From: Limiplasma sp958448555
GTDB taxonomy: Bacteria > Bacillota > Clostridia > Christensenellales > Aristaeellaceae
Length of the DNA: 15,805 nt
Assembly (NCBI GenBank): GCA_958448555.1
Contig: CAUDEL010000063.1
Location: forward strand, 1 to 15,805
Reading direction: 5' to 3'
In this document: positions 4,480 through 12,646 of the stretch, piece by piece
Numbering within the stretch: position 1 is the stretch's first letter
How the letters are laid out: each line of letters begins with the position of its first letter
The notes under the pieces: model-generated
Seen by the model: only the letters and a program-made list of their open reading frames with translations
Databases searched by the model: none
What the model was told of the DNA's origin: nothing
Made by a program: the position numbers and the translations under genes

Positions 4480-6243
4480 CTGCGCGGCGTAAAGACGGTA
4501 GTACACGCCGCGCTTTTTCATCAGCTCCTCGTGCGTGCCCTGCTCCCTGACGTCGCCGTGCTCCATGACCAGAATCTTGTCGGCATGCTGGATGGTGGAG
4601 AGTCGGTGCGCGATGACAAAGGAGGTCTTTCCCTTCATCAGTTCCTGCATCGCCCTTTGCACCTGCTGCTCGGTGTTGGTGTCCACGTTGCTGGTGGCCT
4701 CGTCCAAAATAAGCATCTGGGTATCGTAGAGCATGGCGCGGGCAATGGTGAGCAGCTGCTTTTGCCCCTTGCTGATGTTTCCGCCGTCCTCGCTGATGAC
4801 GGTGTCATATCCCTGGGGAAGGCGCATGATATAGCTGTGGATGCGCGCCGCCCTGGCCGCCGCCACGACCTCCTCGCGCGTTGCCCCCTCCTTGCCGTAG
4901 GCGATGTTTTCAAAGATGGTCCCGCCAAAGACCCAGGTGTCCTGGAGCACCATGGCGTAGGCCCGGCGCAGGGAGTCGCGGGTGAGGTGGCGGATCTCAT
5001 GCCCGTCGACGCGGATCTCCCCGCTGTCCACATCATAAAAGCGCATGAGCAGGTTGATGATGGTGGTCTTTCCGGCGCCCGTATGCCCCACGATGGCGAT
5101 CGTCTTTCCCTTCTCCGCCCGGAAGTTCAAATCCCGCAGGACCGTCTTGCCCGGCAGGTATCCAAAGTTCACATGACGGGCCTCCACCTCGCCCTCGACC
5201 TCCTCCAGCGCCTCCGCCCCCGGAAGGTCGGCCGTCTCCTCCTCCTGGTCCAATAGCGCAAATACCCGCTCGGCCGCGGCCAGCGCGGAGTAGATCTCGT
5301 TGATGATGTTGGCGATCTCGTTGATGGGTCCGCAAAGTTTCCGCGAGTAGAGCACAAAGGCGGAAATCTGCTCCATCCCCGCCCCGCCCAGCAGGTAGAG
5401 GATGGCGCCCACCATGCCGATGAGCGACAGGCCGAGGTTGTTAATCATGTTGATCGTGGGGCCCGTGGTCATACCCAGGGTATCAGCCGCGCAGTAGGCA
5501 TCCGCCGCCTCCTGATTGATGGCGCTGAAATCCCGGCACACGTCGTCCTCGTAGGCGTAGGCCAGAATGGTTTTCTGGCCCGAGAACATCTCCTCCACAT
5601 AGCCGTTCATCCTGCCGTATGCCGCGCTTCGCCTGGCATAGAGCGGCCTCGTCCGCTTGCCCATATACCGGGTGAAGAGGATGGCCAGCGGCATGGTGAC
5701 GCACAGGCACAGCACCATGACCGGCGAGATCAGGCACATCATCAGAAAGGAGCCGGCCACCGTAACCACGCTGGTGAGGACCTGAATCAGGTCGGCCGAG
5801 AGGCTGGTCGTCACCACGTCGATGTCAAAGGAGACGCGGCTGATGATGTCGCCGGCCTGGTTGCGGTCAAAATAGCGCACCGGCATGGCCATGAGCTTGG
5901 CAAACACGTCCCGGCGCATCCTGTTGGCCACCTTGCGGCCCATACGCATCATGCCCAGGTTGACCAGAAACGACATGAGGTTGCTCAAAAGGTAGGCCGC
6001 CAGCATGCATCCGGCGTAATAGGCGACCGTGTCAAAATCGACCTGTCCTTTTCCCACGGCCGCGCCGATGGCCTTCCCGGCAAAGGACGGCCCGAGGAGG
6101 TTTCCGACATTGCTGGCCAGCGTGCACACGAGCAAAACCAGCATCACATAGCGGTAGCTCATGATATATCTGAGGATGCGAAGCAGCGTCCCCTTGGCGT
6201 TCTTTGGCCGTTCCTTCTTTCCTCCAAAGCCCCTTGGCGGCAT
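4471..6243 (-). CDS. Half-ABC exporter, subunit with noncanonical signature (heterodimer partner)
   Basis: This 590-residue half-transporter has an N-terminal ABC_membrane domain of six helices (about 28-325) and a C-terminal ATPase. Motifs are Walker A GHTGAGKT (386-393), Q-loop Q434, signature ISKGQ in place of LSGGQ (490-494), Walker B LILDE with catalytic E515, and H-loop H546. Together with the gene upstream it should form a heterodimeric type IV multidrug or peptide exporter of the BmrCD/LmrCD/TM287-288 kind, in which this subunit supplies the intact Walker B/His and the partner supplies LSGGQ to the active site. I prefer the ATG at 6243, 9 bases after AGGGGA, to the GTG at 6252, which abuts the ribosome site. 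It lies 16 bases after the partner gene, in one operon with marR. Confidence 0.9.
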   Translation of the reverse strand: MPPRGFGGKKERPKNAKGTLLRILRYIMSYRYVMLVLLVCTLASNVGNLLGPSFAGKAIGAAVGKGQVDFDTVAYYAGCMLAAYLLSNLMSFLVNLGMMRMGRKVANRMRRDVFAKLMAMPVRYFDRNQAGDIISRVSFDIDVVTTSLSADLIQVLTSVVTVAGSFLMMCLISPVMVLCLCVTMPLAILFTRYMGKRTRPLYARRSAAYGRMNGYVEEMFSGQKTILAYAYEDDVCRDFSAINQEAADAYCAADTLGMTTGPTINMINNLGLSLIGMVGAILYLLGGAGMEQISAFVLYSRKLCGPINEIANIINEIYSALAAAERVFALLDQEEETADLPGAEALEEVEGEVEARHVNFGYLPGKTVLRDLNFRAEKGKTIAIVGHTGAGKTTIINLLMRFYDVDSGEIRVDGHEIRHLTRDSLRRAYAMVLQDTWVFGGTIFENIAYGKEGATREEVVAAARAARIHSYIMRLPQGYDTVISEDGGNISKGQKQLLTIARAMLYDTQMLILDEATSNVDTNTEQQVQRAMQELMKGKTSFVIAHRLSTIQHADKILVMEHGDVREQGTHEELMKKRGVYYRLYAAQFE

Positions 6244-6259
6244 GATGCTCACTCCCCTC

Positions 6260-8011
6260 TCAGGCCAGCGCGCCCATCTGGGCCTGATAGATCTCCAGAT
6301 AGGCAGGACAGGTTTTCAGCAGCTCCTGATGGTTCCCGTAGCCGATGCAGCGGCCGTTGTCCATCACCAGGATGTGCGTCATGGACTGAATCGAGCTGAC
6401 GCGCTGGGCCACCATGATGGTGGTGGAATCGCGGTGATGCTCAAAAATGGCCTTTCGCAAAGCGGCGTCCGTCTTGTAGTCGAGCGCGGAGGACGAGTCG
6501 TCCAGAATCAGGATCTCGGGATTGCCCGCCAGCGCACGGGAAATCAGAAGCCGCTGTTTCTGCCCCCCGGAGAGGTTGGCGCCCTTGATATCGGCCTGAT
6601 AGTCCAGCCCCTCCTCCAGAGAGCTGATATACTCGGCGGCGACCGCGTCCTCCACCGCCCCCATCAGCGCCGCTTCGTCCAGATCCCGTCCGAAGCGGAT
6701 GTTTTCGCGCAGCGTATTGTAAAACACCATATCGTTTTGGAACGCCACGCCGAATTTGCGGTGCAATTCGTCCTTTTCACAGGTCCGCACGTCCCGGCCG
6801 TCCACGAACACGCCGCCGTCCTCCACATCGTAAAAACGCATGAGCAGGTTGATGATGGTGGTTTTGCCGCAGCCGGTGGGGCCGATGATCCCCAGGCTTT
6901 CGCCCTTTTTCAGGGCAAAGCTGATGTCATAGAGGCACTGCTCGCGCTCCTCCCCCGCCAGGGAGTGCCGGCAGGCGGCGCCTCCATAGCTGAAGTTCAC
7001 GTGCTCAAAGCGGATGAACTCGTCGCCGGCGGGCTTTTTCGCCTCCCCGGGGGACAGCACCCGCTGGTCGGTCCCGGTTTCCAGCACCTGCGCGATGCGG
7101 TTGGCAGAGGCGGTGGCCTTGCTAATCATCATGAAGATGCGATTGATGCCCATGACCCCCTGCATCACCATGTTGAAATACGTCAGAAACGCCAGGATCA
7201 CGCCGGGCTTAATCAGCCCGCCGTCCACCCTTGCCGCGCCCAGCCACACCACCAGCGTAAGCCCGGTGTTCAGGCACATCTGCATCAGCGGCCCGGGGAT
7301 GGCCATGATGGTGCTGGCTTTGATGTCCGCTTTGGTCATGGCGTCATTGCTGCGGGCGAAACGGGCCTTTTCATATTCCGTCTTGGACAGCGCCTTCACC
7401 ACCCTAATCCCGGTGATGTCCTCGCGCATGATGCGCACCACATCATCCAACCGCTCCTGCACCTTGCGGTAGAGCGGGATGCCGTAATACGAAACACAGA
7501 GAATCACGGTGATGAGAATGGGCACGGTCACGCACAGAATGACCGACAGCGCCGCGTCCATCACCAGCGTCACGGCGATGCCGCCCAGAAGCATCATGGG
7601 CATGCGCACGCACATGGTTTGCAGGGCCTGCACGCAGGACTGCACGTTATAGCTGTCGCTGGTCATGCGGCTGATGAGGCTGGGCAGGCCGAAGGCGTCA
7701 AACTGGGCGCCCGAGAGGTTGGCCGTTTTGGTAAAGAGGTCCTGACGGATATCGTAGGAGACGTTATGCGCGTTATCAATCGCAAAACGATTGGCCCAGA
7801 CGTTGAGCTGCCGCGTAAGCAGCGCGGTCACGATCATCAGCGCGCCCCAGAACACCACCGGCCCCATCTGACCCAGCGGGACCACCTCGTCGATCAGATG
7901 CTCTAGAATATAGGGGATCATCAATTCCGTCACCGCGCCCAGCAGCTTTACGAACATGGACAGCGTTATCCGGCGTGAATAGGCCCTCATATAGCGCAGA
8001 ATGAGCCTCAT
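6260..8011 (-). CDS. Half-ABC exporter, subunit with degenerate Walker B and H-loop
   Basis: This 583-residue protein has six membrane helices (about 15-300) and an ATPase domain. Motifs are A-loop FSY (340-342), Walker A GPTGCGKT (377-384), Q-loop Q425, canonical signature LSGGQ (480-484), Walker B LILDD with D505 where the catalytic Glu belongs, and H-loop Q536 in place of His. These changes define the degenerate ATP site of heterodimeric exporters and complement the altered signature of the next gene. A short polar insertion (about 344-358) follows the A-loop. The ATG overlaps the marR stop (ATGA, 8008-8011), so expression is coupled to the regulator. The substrate cannot be told from sequence; drugs, lipids or peptides are all possible for this family. 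Confidence 0.9.
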   Translation of the reverse strand: MRLILRYMRAYSRRITLSMFVKLLGAVTELMIPYILEHLIDEVVPLGQMGPVVFWGALMIVTALLTRQLNVWANRFAIDNAHNVSYDIRQDLFTKTANLSGAQFDAFGLPSLISRMTSDSYNVQSCVQALQTMCVRMPMMLLGGIAVTLVMDAALSVILCVTVPILITVILCVSYYGIPLYRKVQERLDDVVRIMREDITGIRVVKALSKTEYEKARFARSNDAMTKADIKASTIMAIPGPLMQMCLNTGLTLVVWLGAARVDGGLIKPGVILAFLTYFNMVMQGVMGINRIFMMISKATASANRIAQVLETGTDQRVLSPGEAKKPAGDEFIRFEHVNFSYGGAACRHSLAGEEREQCLYDISFALKKGESLGIIGPTGCGKTTIINLLMRFYDVEDGGVFVDGRDVRTCEKDELHRKFGVAFQNDMVFYNTLRENIRFGRDLDEAALMGAVEDAVAAEYISSLEEGLDYQADIKGANLSGGQKQRLLISRALAGNPEILILDDSSSALDYKTDAALRKAIFEHHRDSTTIMVAQRVSSIQSMTHILVMDNGRCIGYGNHQELLKTCPAYLEIYQAQMGALA

Positions 8012-8502
8012 GCCGGCTCACCCCCGTCCCTCTGCTTCTGCGCCAGCAGGCGCTTGACGTTGGGAAAGCCGTTTCTTCGCTCCTCCATGCACCGTGGCTC
8101 CAGCGCCGCCAGCAGCCTTGCCAGCTCCTCGCGCTCCCCCGGCGTGAGCGGCTCCATGAGCCATTGATAAAACAGCTCCTCAAGATGCGCCCTGGAATCC
8201 TTCAATTCGTCGGCCTTTTCGGTGGCATAGAGCAGGCGGCTTCTCCGGTCCGCGGGATTTGGCTCCCGGCGCACATACCCCTTGGCCTCCAGCCGCATCA
8301 GCTGCCGCGCCGTTGCGCCCTTGTCGGTCTCCAGCCGCTGGCATACCTCCGCCTGCGTGATGCCCGGCCGCCGCCGGATCAGGTAGATCAAATCAAATTC
8401 CGAGGCGCCGATCCCCGTACAGCGCATTGTCCGGGTCGTGAAGCTCCCCGCGCATCGGGCGATTTTGGAAATGCTCCGCTGCGTCGTGTCCAAGCGGCTC
8501 AC
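8008..8502 (-). CDS. MarR-family transcriptional regulator of the ABC exporter operon
   Basis: This is a winged-helix repressor of 164 residues from the GTG at 8502. The segment GIGASEFDLIYLIRRRPGIT precedes the HTH QAEVCQRLETDKGATARQLM and the wing KGYVRREPNPADRRSRLLYA. A helical dimerisation tail follows, with LTPGEREELARLLAALE. MarR proteins bind palindromic sites as dimers and release on binding small phenolic compounds or drugs. As first gene of the operon, coupled to the exporters, it most likely represses its own promoter. The GTG directly abuts GAGGGG, whereas a TTG at 8493 is 9 bases away; the two other genes with this pattern in the window favour the downstream start, so the true start may be 8493. 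Confidence 0.88.
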   Translation of the reverse strand: MSRLDTTQRSISKIARCAGSFTTRTMRCTGIGASEFDLIYLIRRRPGITQAEVCQRLETDKGATARQLMRLEAKGYVRREPNPADRRSRLLYATEKADELKDSRAHLEELFYQWLMEPLTPGEREELARLLAALEPRCMEERRNGFPNVKRLLAQKQRDGGEPA

Positions 8503-8515
8503 CCCTCAATAAAGA

Positions 8516-8525
8516 TGATATATCA
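8516..8525 (-). promoter_or_regulatory. Candidate MarR operator
   Basis: A perfect 10-base palindrome TGATATATCA lies just downstream of the -10 of the marR promoter and upstream of its ribosome site. The AT-rich symmetric form and the position suit MarR autorepression, but the protein-site match is inferred. Confidence 0.45.
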
Positions 8526-8535
8526 ACTAATCTGG

Positions 8536-8564
8536 AAGATAGTACAACTTTCCTCTCTTGTCAA
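8536..8564 (-). promoter_or_regulatory. Promoter of the marR-ABC operon
   Basis: A perfect TTGACA (8564-8559) and TATCTT (8541-8536) are 17 bases apart on the minus strand. The sequence between here and the tRNA terminator (8571-8673) shows only a 12-base palindrome AAAGGCGCCTTT (8644-8655) and no gene. Confidence 0.65.
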
Positions 8565-8673
8565 GTCTCAAATTCCACAGGCTCTTGGCGGCCCCTTTAG
8601 GAGCGGCTTTATGCGCCCCGGCGGCAAACGGGGAGGAAGGCGAAAAGGCGCCTTTCCGATTTTGGAGCATAAC

Positions 8674-8710
8674 AAAAAGCCCTTGCAAATCAACGATCTG
8701 CAAGGGCTTT
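8674..8710 (-). terminator. Intrinsic terminator of tRNA-Pro
   Basis: A 12-bp perfect stem (8676-8687 with 8699-8710) with an 11-base loop is followed on the minus strand by a run of five T (8678-8674, partly in the stem). It begins only 2 bases after the encoded CCA of the tRNA. Confidence 0.85.
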
Positions 8711-8712
8711 GC

Positions 8713-8789
8713 TGGTCTGGGTGAGAGGATTTGAACCTCCGGCCTCTTGAACCCCATTCAAGCACGCTACCAAACTGCGCCACACCCAG
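8713..8789 (-). tRNA. tRNA-Pro, anticodon GGG, CCA encoded
   Basis: The 77-base cloverleaf reads as follows: acceptor CTGGGTG pairs perfectly with CACCCAG; the D arm is GCGC with an AGTTTGGTA loop; the anticodon stem CTTGA/TCAAG encloses ATGGGGT, giving anticodon GGG; a 5-base variable loop follows; the T arm is GGAGG-TTCAAAT-CCTCT; the discriminator A is followed by CCA. It has its own promoter and terminator and is a single-gene unit. It reads the proline codon CCC. No element is inserted at its 3' end, which is closed by the terminator. Confidence 0.95.
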
Positions 8790-8832
8790 TCAGCTTTCCA
8801 TGCCCCGAACGCTCGTTCAGAGCACAGGGCAT

Positions 8833-8861
8833 ATTATACCTTGGTTCTTCCCCGTTGTCAA
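8833..8861 (-). promoter_or_regulatory. Consensus promoter of tRNA-Pro
   Basis: Perfect TTGACA (8861-8856) and perfect TATAAT (8838-8833) are spaced 17 bases apart, as expected for a strong stable-RNA promoter. The mature tRNA begins 44 bases after the -10. Confidence 0.85.
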
Positions 8862-8900
8862 GCGCTTATTTGGGGTTTCTTGCACTTTTTGTGAAGGCCA

Positions 8901-8935
8901 AGAAAGCGCGCCGCCCCCGAAAGGGCGCGGCGCGC
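8901..8935 (-). terminator. Terminator of the PepSY gene / two-component operon
   Basis: A GC-rich 13-bp stem with one mismatch (8906-8918 with 8923-8935), capped by a GAAA tetraloop, is followed by TTTCTT on the minus strand. It starts 14 bases after the stop of the PepSY gene. Confidence 0.8.
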
Positions 8936-8949
8936 CGTGTTGCGATCCG

Positions 8950-9624
8950 TCAGTCGCGCTCCCACTCGACCATCGTTCCCGTGACGGCGTCGATGGCAAA
9001 TTCATAGCGGGAACCGTTGAGGGTGGCATCGCCCTCCCAGAAGTAGCGGCCGTCGTCCTCGTCCAGCTTGATTTTGATGATCTCCGCGCCCGTCTTGAGC
9101 GTGGCGATCTGGGCGCGGGCCGCCTCCTCGGTCATCATGCCGTCCGCCGCGTACTCGCCCACGTACAGCTCGCGCTCGATGATCGCGCCGTTCTCCGCGT
9201 TGAGATCCAGCGTGCCGTAAAGGCCCTCGGCCACGATAAAGACCTCGATCTCATGGCGCCCGTCGTCGATTTCCTCATCCTGACGGATGATCTGGGCGCC
9301 GGGATAAACCGCCTCCACCGCTACGGCGACCGCTTCGGCCGTCATCGTCGTGGACTTGGCGGTCGAGGCGCTCTTGAGCTCGCTTTCGATCTTCGTCACC
9401 GCGCCGGTGGTGGGATTGACCTGGATTTCATACTTTTCCTGCGTGGCCTCCACGCGGAAGGTGAGCTCATACATGCCGTCATCGATTTCGCTCCTCAGAA
9501 ACGAAGCGCCGTCGGGCACATAGGCGCGGGCCGCCGTCTCGGCCTCGGTATCCGTCAGGGCAAGGGCGCTGCCGGCCATCAGAAGGGCCGCGAGGAGAAC
9601 CAAAATCATGCTCATCTTTTTCAT
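8950..9624 (-). CDS. Secreted protein with three PepSY domains
   Basis: This 224-residue exported protein has a signal peptide (1-22; core MILVLLAALLMAGS, likely cleavage after ALA) and then three PepSY-like repeats at about 26-82, 94-155 and 164-222. Each repeat has the (D)DG-x-(Y/H/F)E beta pattern and a Gly turn such as NPTTGAV, NAENGAI or DAVTGTM. PepSY domains bind or inhibit peptidases in some families. In Firmicutes, secreted PepSY proteins are often encoded beside histidine kinases and may tune them, as is likely here because the gene follows the kinase in the same orientation. There is no lipobox, so it is probably released or held at the wall. The ATG at 9624 is 12 bases from AGGAG, slightly long spacing. 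A separate promoter element lies at 9676-9708. Confidence 0.85.
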   Translation of the reverse strand: MKKMSMILVLLAALLMAGSALALTDTEAETAARAYVPDGASFLRSEIDDGMYELTFRVEATQEKYEIQVNPTTGAVTKIESELKSASTAKSTTMTAEAVAVAVEAVYPGAQIIRQDEEIDDGRHEIEVFIVAEGLYGTLDLNAENGAIIERELYVGEYAADGMMTEEAARAQIATLKTGAEIIKIKLDEDDGRYFWEGDATLNGSRYEFAIDAVTGTMVEWERD

Positions 9625-9675
9625 TTTTCTTTTTTGCTCCTTTCTGTTTTGCACCCTCATCTGGGGTACGGTGAG

Positions 9676-9708
9676 AGTATAGCAAGGCAAGATGAAAGAA
9701 AAATGAAA
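9676..9708 (-). promoter_or_regulatory. Candidate regulated promoter of the PepSY gene with an OmpR-type direct repeat
   Basis: A TATACT -10 (9681-9676) lacks a good -35. In that place are two direct TTTCAT repeats on the minus strand (9708-9703 and 9697-9692) exactly 11 bases apart, within 11-mers TTTCATTTTTC and TTTCATCTTGC that match at 9 of 11 positions. Tandem repeats at one helical turn next to a poor -35 are typical of OmpR/PhoB-family activation, so the response regulator encoded just upstream may activate this gene (inference). Confidence 0.5.
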
Positions 9709-9716
9709 AAGCAAAA

Positions 9717-11042
9717 TTATTTTTTCGCGGGGAGAAACACCCGGACCTCGGTTCCCTCGCCCGGCGCGCTGCGGACCTCGGCGCGGCCGCCGTGCTGGTC
9801 GATGATCCATTTGGCGATCGAAAGCCCCAGCCCCGTCCCCTCGGAGTGGCGCGAGCTGTCCGCGCGCCAGAAACGGTCCCACATGCGGCTTTGCTCCTGC
9901 TGCGTCATACCCGCGCCGTCGTCGCGCACGCTCAGGAGCACCTCGTCTCCGGCACGGCGCAAAACCAGCCACGCATGCCCTCCGGGCCGCCCATAGCGGA
10001 TGGCGTTGCTCAGGAGATTCACCGCCAGGCGCGTAAGCAGCGAGGCGTCGGCCTCGAGCCGCACGTCCGCGGCCACATCCGCCAGGAGCGCAATGTCCGC
10101 ATCCTGCGCCACGGGCTCCAGCTCCTCCGTCACCTCCCGCATCAGGCGGGAGGCGTCCACGTCCTCCCGCGTCACTTTCATCCGTCCCGCGTCCATGCGT
10201 GAAAGCGCCAGAAGCTGGGCCACGAGCTGGCTCAGGCCGTCGGTCCGCTCCATGATCTCCGCCAGCAGCGACGTGCGGCGCGCAGGGTCCGGCTCGTCGA
10301 TCGCCGCTTGAGAGAGCAGGCGGACGGCGTTGAGCGGCGTGCGCAGCTCATGCGCCGCGTCTGAGGTAAAGCGGCGCTCCCTTTTAAACGACTCGTCCAG
10401 GCGCTCCAGCATGTCGTCCAGCGTTTTGGAAAGGCGGCTGAGCTCGTCCGTTCCTTCGCTCAGCCCCACGCGGCGCCCCAGATCGCCCCCGCTGAGGATG
10501 GCCCCCGCGGTGGCCGCCATCCGGTCCACCGGCCGAAACGCGCCGCGCGCGATGAGAAAGCCGCCCAGAGCGGTCAGCCCGATCATCAGGGGCAGCAGGA
10601 TCAGCGCCGCCCTGAACACCGGCGTATAAGCCGCCGCCTCGGAGTCCGCCGCCTTGACGCAACGCACCCATACGGCGCTTCGGCTGTCAAACGTCAGCCG
10701 CGTGTCCAGCACATACCAGTCCAGCCCGCCGGAGGTGGTGCGGCGGACCTGGTCCTGCGCAAAGGGCAGCTCCACGCGCGTGCGGCCGTAGATGAGCGTC
10801 CCGCTACCGGTGTACAGCGCAATGTGGACATCGGGAATGTCGTCCAGATCATCGTCGATCTCCAGATTCCCGCTTTCGTATTCCAGTTGGGAGCGGGCCA
10901 GCGCGCTGGCCGCCTCCAGCGTGTCGCTGTAGTACCTCAGGGCGCTGCGCTGAGCAGCGTAAAACAGCAGAGCGCCCATCAGCCCCGCGGTCAGCAGCGC
11001 CAGCAGGGTGTACCATACCGTCATTTTCAGCTTGATGCCCAT
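9717..11042 (-). CDS. Sensor histidine kinase of the OmpR-type two-component system 1
   Basis: This 441-residue membrane kinase has TM1 at about 8-30, an extracellular region 31-143 rich in acidic residues (EIDDDLDDIPD), TM2 at about 144-166, HAMP at about 167-220, HisKA with the phospho-accepting H231 in FTSDAAHELRTPLNAV, and HATPase_c with N346 in the N-box LLSNAIRYG, G1 DDGAGM (374-379) and G2 GTGLGLSIA (402-410). It autophosphorylates and passes phosphate to the upstream regulator. The ATG at 11042 lies 10 bases after the regulator stop. The signal sensed is unknown; with a secreted PepSY protein downstream, a cell-envelope or peptide cue is plausible. Confidence 0.92.
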   Translation of the reverse strand: MGIKLKMTVWYTLLALLTAGLMGALLFYAAQRSALRYYSDTLEAASALARSQLEYESGNLEIDDDLDDIPDVHIALYTGSGTLIYGRTRVELPFAQDQVRRTTSGGLDWYVLDTRLTFDSRSAVWVRCVKAADSEAAAYTPVFRAALILLPLMIGLTALGGFLIARGAFRPVDRMAATAGAILSGGDLGRRVGLSEGTDELSRLSKTLDDMLERLDESFKRERRFTSDAAHELRTPLNAVRLLSQAAIDEPDPARRTSLLAEIMERTDGLSQLVAQLLALSRMDAGRMKVTREDVDASRLMREVTEELEPVAQDADIALLADVAADVRLEADASLLTRLAVNLLSNAIRYGRPGGHAWLVLRRAGDEVLLSVRDDGAGMTQQEQSRMWDRFWRADSSRHSEGTGLGLSIAKWIIDQHGGRAEVRSAPGEGTEVRVFLPAKK

Positions 11043-11052
11043 GACGCCCGCC

Positions 11053-11724
11053 TCACTCCTGCGCGCGCAGCACATATCCCACGCCGCGCACCGTATGAAT
11101 CAGCTTCTTTTCAAAGGGATCGTCCACCTTTTTGCGCAGGCTGCGAATGTAGACGTCAACCATGTTGGACACGCCCTCATAGTCCATGTTCCACACGTTT
11201 TCCAAAATGCGGTCGCGGGAGAGCACCACGCCCGCGTTGCGGATGAGGTATTCCAAAATGGCGTACTCCCGGCTGGTCAGACGCAGCTCCACGCCCCCGC
11301 GCATCGCCGTGTGCCGGCTCGCGTCCAGGGTGAGGTCCTCCAGCGCAAAGAGGTTCCCCGTGGCCTTGTGCCTGCGCGCCAGCACGTGGATCCGCGCCAG
11401 AAGCTCCTCGTAGGCGAAGGGCTTGACCAGGTAGTCGTCCGCGCCGGCGTTGAGCCCGTCCACCCTGTCCTCCACGGCGTCCCGGGCGGTCAGAAACAGC
11501 ACCGGGGTTTCTCTCCCCTTCTCCCGCATCCGCCTGACGGCCTCCAGCCCGTCCATCCTGGGCATCATGATATCCAGCACGATCACGTCATAGCGAACCA
11601 CCCCGCTCAGCTCCAGCGCCTCCTGCCCGTCATGGCAGACATCGGCGGAGATATGATCGCTTTTGAGCCGGTTTTTCAAAAGCGCAGCAACGCGCCGGTC
11701 GTCCTCGGCGATGAGTACCCGCAT
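11053..11724 (-). CDS. OmpR/PhoB-family response regulator of system 1
   Basis: This 223-residue two-domain regulator has a receiver with acidic pocket E7/D8/D9, phosphorylation site D51 in VLDIMMPRMDG, T79 and K101, then a C-terminal winged helix ending in SLRKKVDDPFEKKLIHTVRG with VGYVL. It is most like the QseB/CusR type by overall pattern. The ATG at 11724 follows GGGAGG at 7 bases; a longer in-frame start exists but lies in the promoter. It is the first gene of its operon and is divergent from the second regulator. It probably controls the operon and the PepSY gene. Confidence 0.93.
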   Translation of the reverse strand: MRVLIAEDDRRVAALLKNRLKSDHISADVCHDGQEALELSGVVRYDVIVLDIMMPRMDGLEAVRRMREKGRETPVLFLTARDAVEDRVDGLNAGADDYLVKPFAYEELLARIHVLARRHKATGNLFALEDLTLDASRHTAMRGGVELRLTSREYAILEYLIRNAGVVLSRDRILENVWNMDYEGVSNMVDVYIRSLRKKVDDPFEKKLIHTVRGVGYVLRAQE

Positions 11725-11746
11725 GCCGCATCCCTCCCTTGGCAAC

Positions 11747-11775
11747 ATTATAGCCGCACCCGTTTTCTCTGGCAA
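11747..11775 (-). promoter_or_regulatory. Promoter of two-component operon 1
   Basis: TTGCCA (11775-11770) and a perfect TATAAT (11752-11747) are spaced 17 bases apart on the minus strand. The leader before the ATG is very short, about 15 bases, and is nearly all ribosome site. Confidence 0.75.
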
Positions 11776-11856
11776 GCGTCCGCCTCCGCCGCCGTCCTTT
11801 TCTTAAAGAATATCAAATTTTTCGGGCGAAATATGAAGATTTTGTTTCAATGGCTC

Positions 11857-11885
11857 TTGATTTTTTTCATAACTGGCTTTACAAT
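11857..11885 (+). promoter_or_regulatory. Promoter of two-component operon 2
   Basis: TTGATT (11857-11862) and TACAAT (11880-11885) are separated by 17 bases in an AT-rich divergent intergenic region. Start-to-start the two operons are 229 bases apart (11725-11953), and the promoters do not overlap. Confidence 0.7.
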
Positions 11886-11953
11886 GTAAACATCCTTTGA
11901 TTTTTACTGCCTTTTGGCATGCGGATAGCACATCTGTGGAAAGGAAGAAGGCA

Positions 11954-12646
11954 ATGGCCAAGCGGATTCTTTTGGTGGATGACGAGCCTCTTATTGTAAA
12001 AGGTTTGAAATACACCCTCGAGCAGGAGGGTTTTGAGACCGATTCCGCCGCCGACGGCGAGGAAGCGCTGACCAAGTTCTTCTCGGGCCACTTTGATTTT
12101 ATCCTTCTGGACGTAATGCTGCCCAAGATTGACGGCATCACGGTATGCCAGCGCATCCGCGAGCACAGCAACGTGCCCATCATCATGCTCACCGCCAAGG
12201 GGGAGCAGATCGACAAGATTCTGGGGCTGGAGTACGGCGCGGACGATTACATGACCAAGCCCTTCAACATTCTGGAGGTCAAGGCGCGCATCAAGACCAT
12301 CATGCGCCGCGCGTCGGGCAGCGTGCAAAACGAGGCGCGCAAGATCGTCCGCGTGCACGACATGGAGATCAACGCCATCAACCGTTCCGTGATGCTCGGC
12401 GGCAAGGAAGTGCGGCTGACCGCCAAGGAATTTGATCTCCTTCAGGTGTTCGTCAACAACCGCGGAAAGGTTTTCAGCCGCGAGGCGCTGCTGGAAACCG
12501 TCTGGAAATACGATTACACCGGCGATGCGCGCACGGTGGACGTGCATATCCGAAGGCTGCGTGAAAAGATTGAGCGCAACCCCGCCCAGCCGGAATTCAT
12601 CTTCACCAAGTGGGGAGTGGGCTACTATTTCACCGACAAGGATTAA
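11954..12646 (+). CDS. OmpR-family response regulator of system 2 (WalR/MtrA-like)
   Basis: This 230-residue regulator has a receiver with D9/D10/E11, phosphorylation site D53 in ILLDVMLPKIDG, the IIMLTAKGEQIDKILGLEYG and ADDYMTKPF motifs typical of the WalR/MtrA/PhoP group, and a C-terminal winged helix (VRLTAKEFDLL, TVDVHIRRLREKI, WGVGYYF). The ATG at 11954 is preceded by a purine-rich AAGGAAGAAGG. Gene order with the kinase and a GerMN lipoprotein resembles actinobacterial mtrA. Essential cell-wall regulators such as WalR share the receiver motifs, but no walHIJ partners are present, so the WalR name is not justified. Confidence 0.93.
   Translation: MAKRILLVDDEPLIVKGLKYTLEQEGFETDSAADGEEALTKFFSGHFDFILLDVMLPKIDGITVCQRIREHSNVPIIMLTAKGEQIDKILGLEYGADDYMTKPFNILEVKARIKTIMRRASGSVQNEARKIVRVHDMEINAINRSVMLGGKEVRLTAKEFDLLQVFVNNRGKVFSREALLETVWKYDYTGDARTVDVHIRRLREKIERNPAQPEFIFTKWGVGYYFTDKD

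Noticed and set aside
6161..7906. 581-codon plus-strand open frame
   Set aside because: It is antisense to the two ABC exporter genes. The His- and Gly-rich composition is the usual shadow of a GC-rich gene, and there is no ribosome site.
8713..8789. tRNA-Pro as attachment site for the mobile element
   Set aside because: The element remnant lies about 7 kb away. The tRNA 3' end is followed at once by its own terminator, and no duplicated tRNA end is present in the window.
8790..8832. Structured leader or T-box before the tRNA
   Set aside because: Only a short weak hairpin occurs between promoter and tRNA. It is an ordinary tRNA 5' leader.
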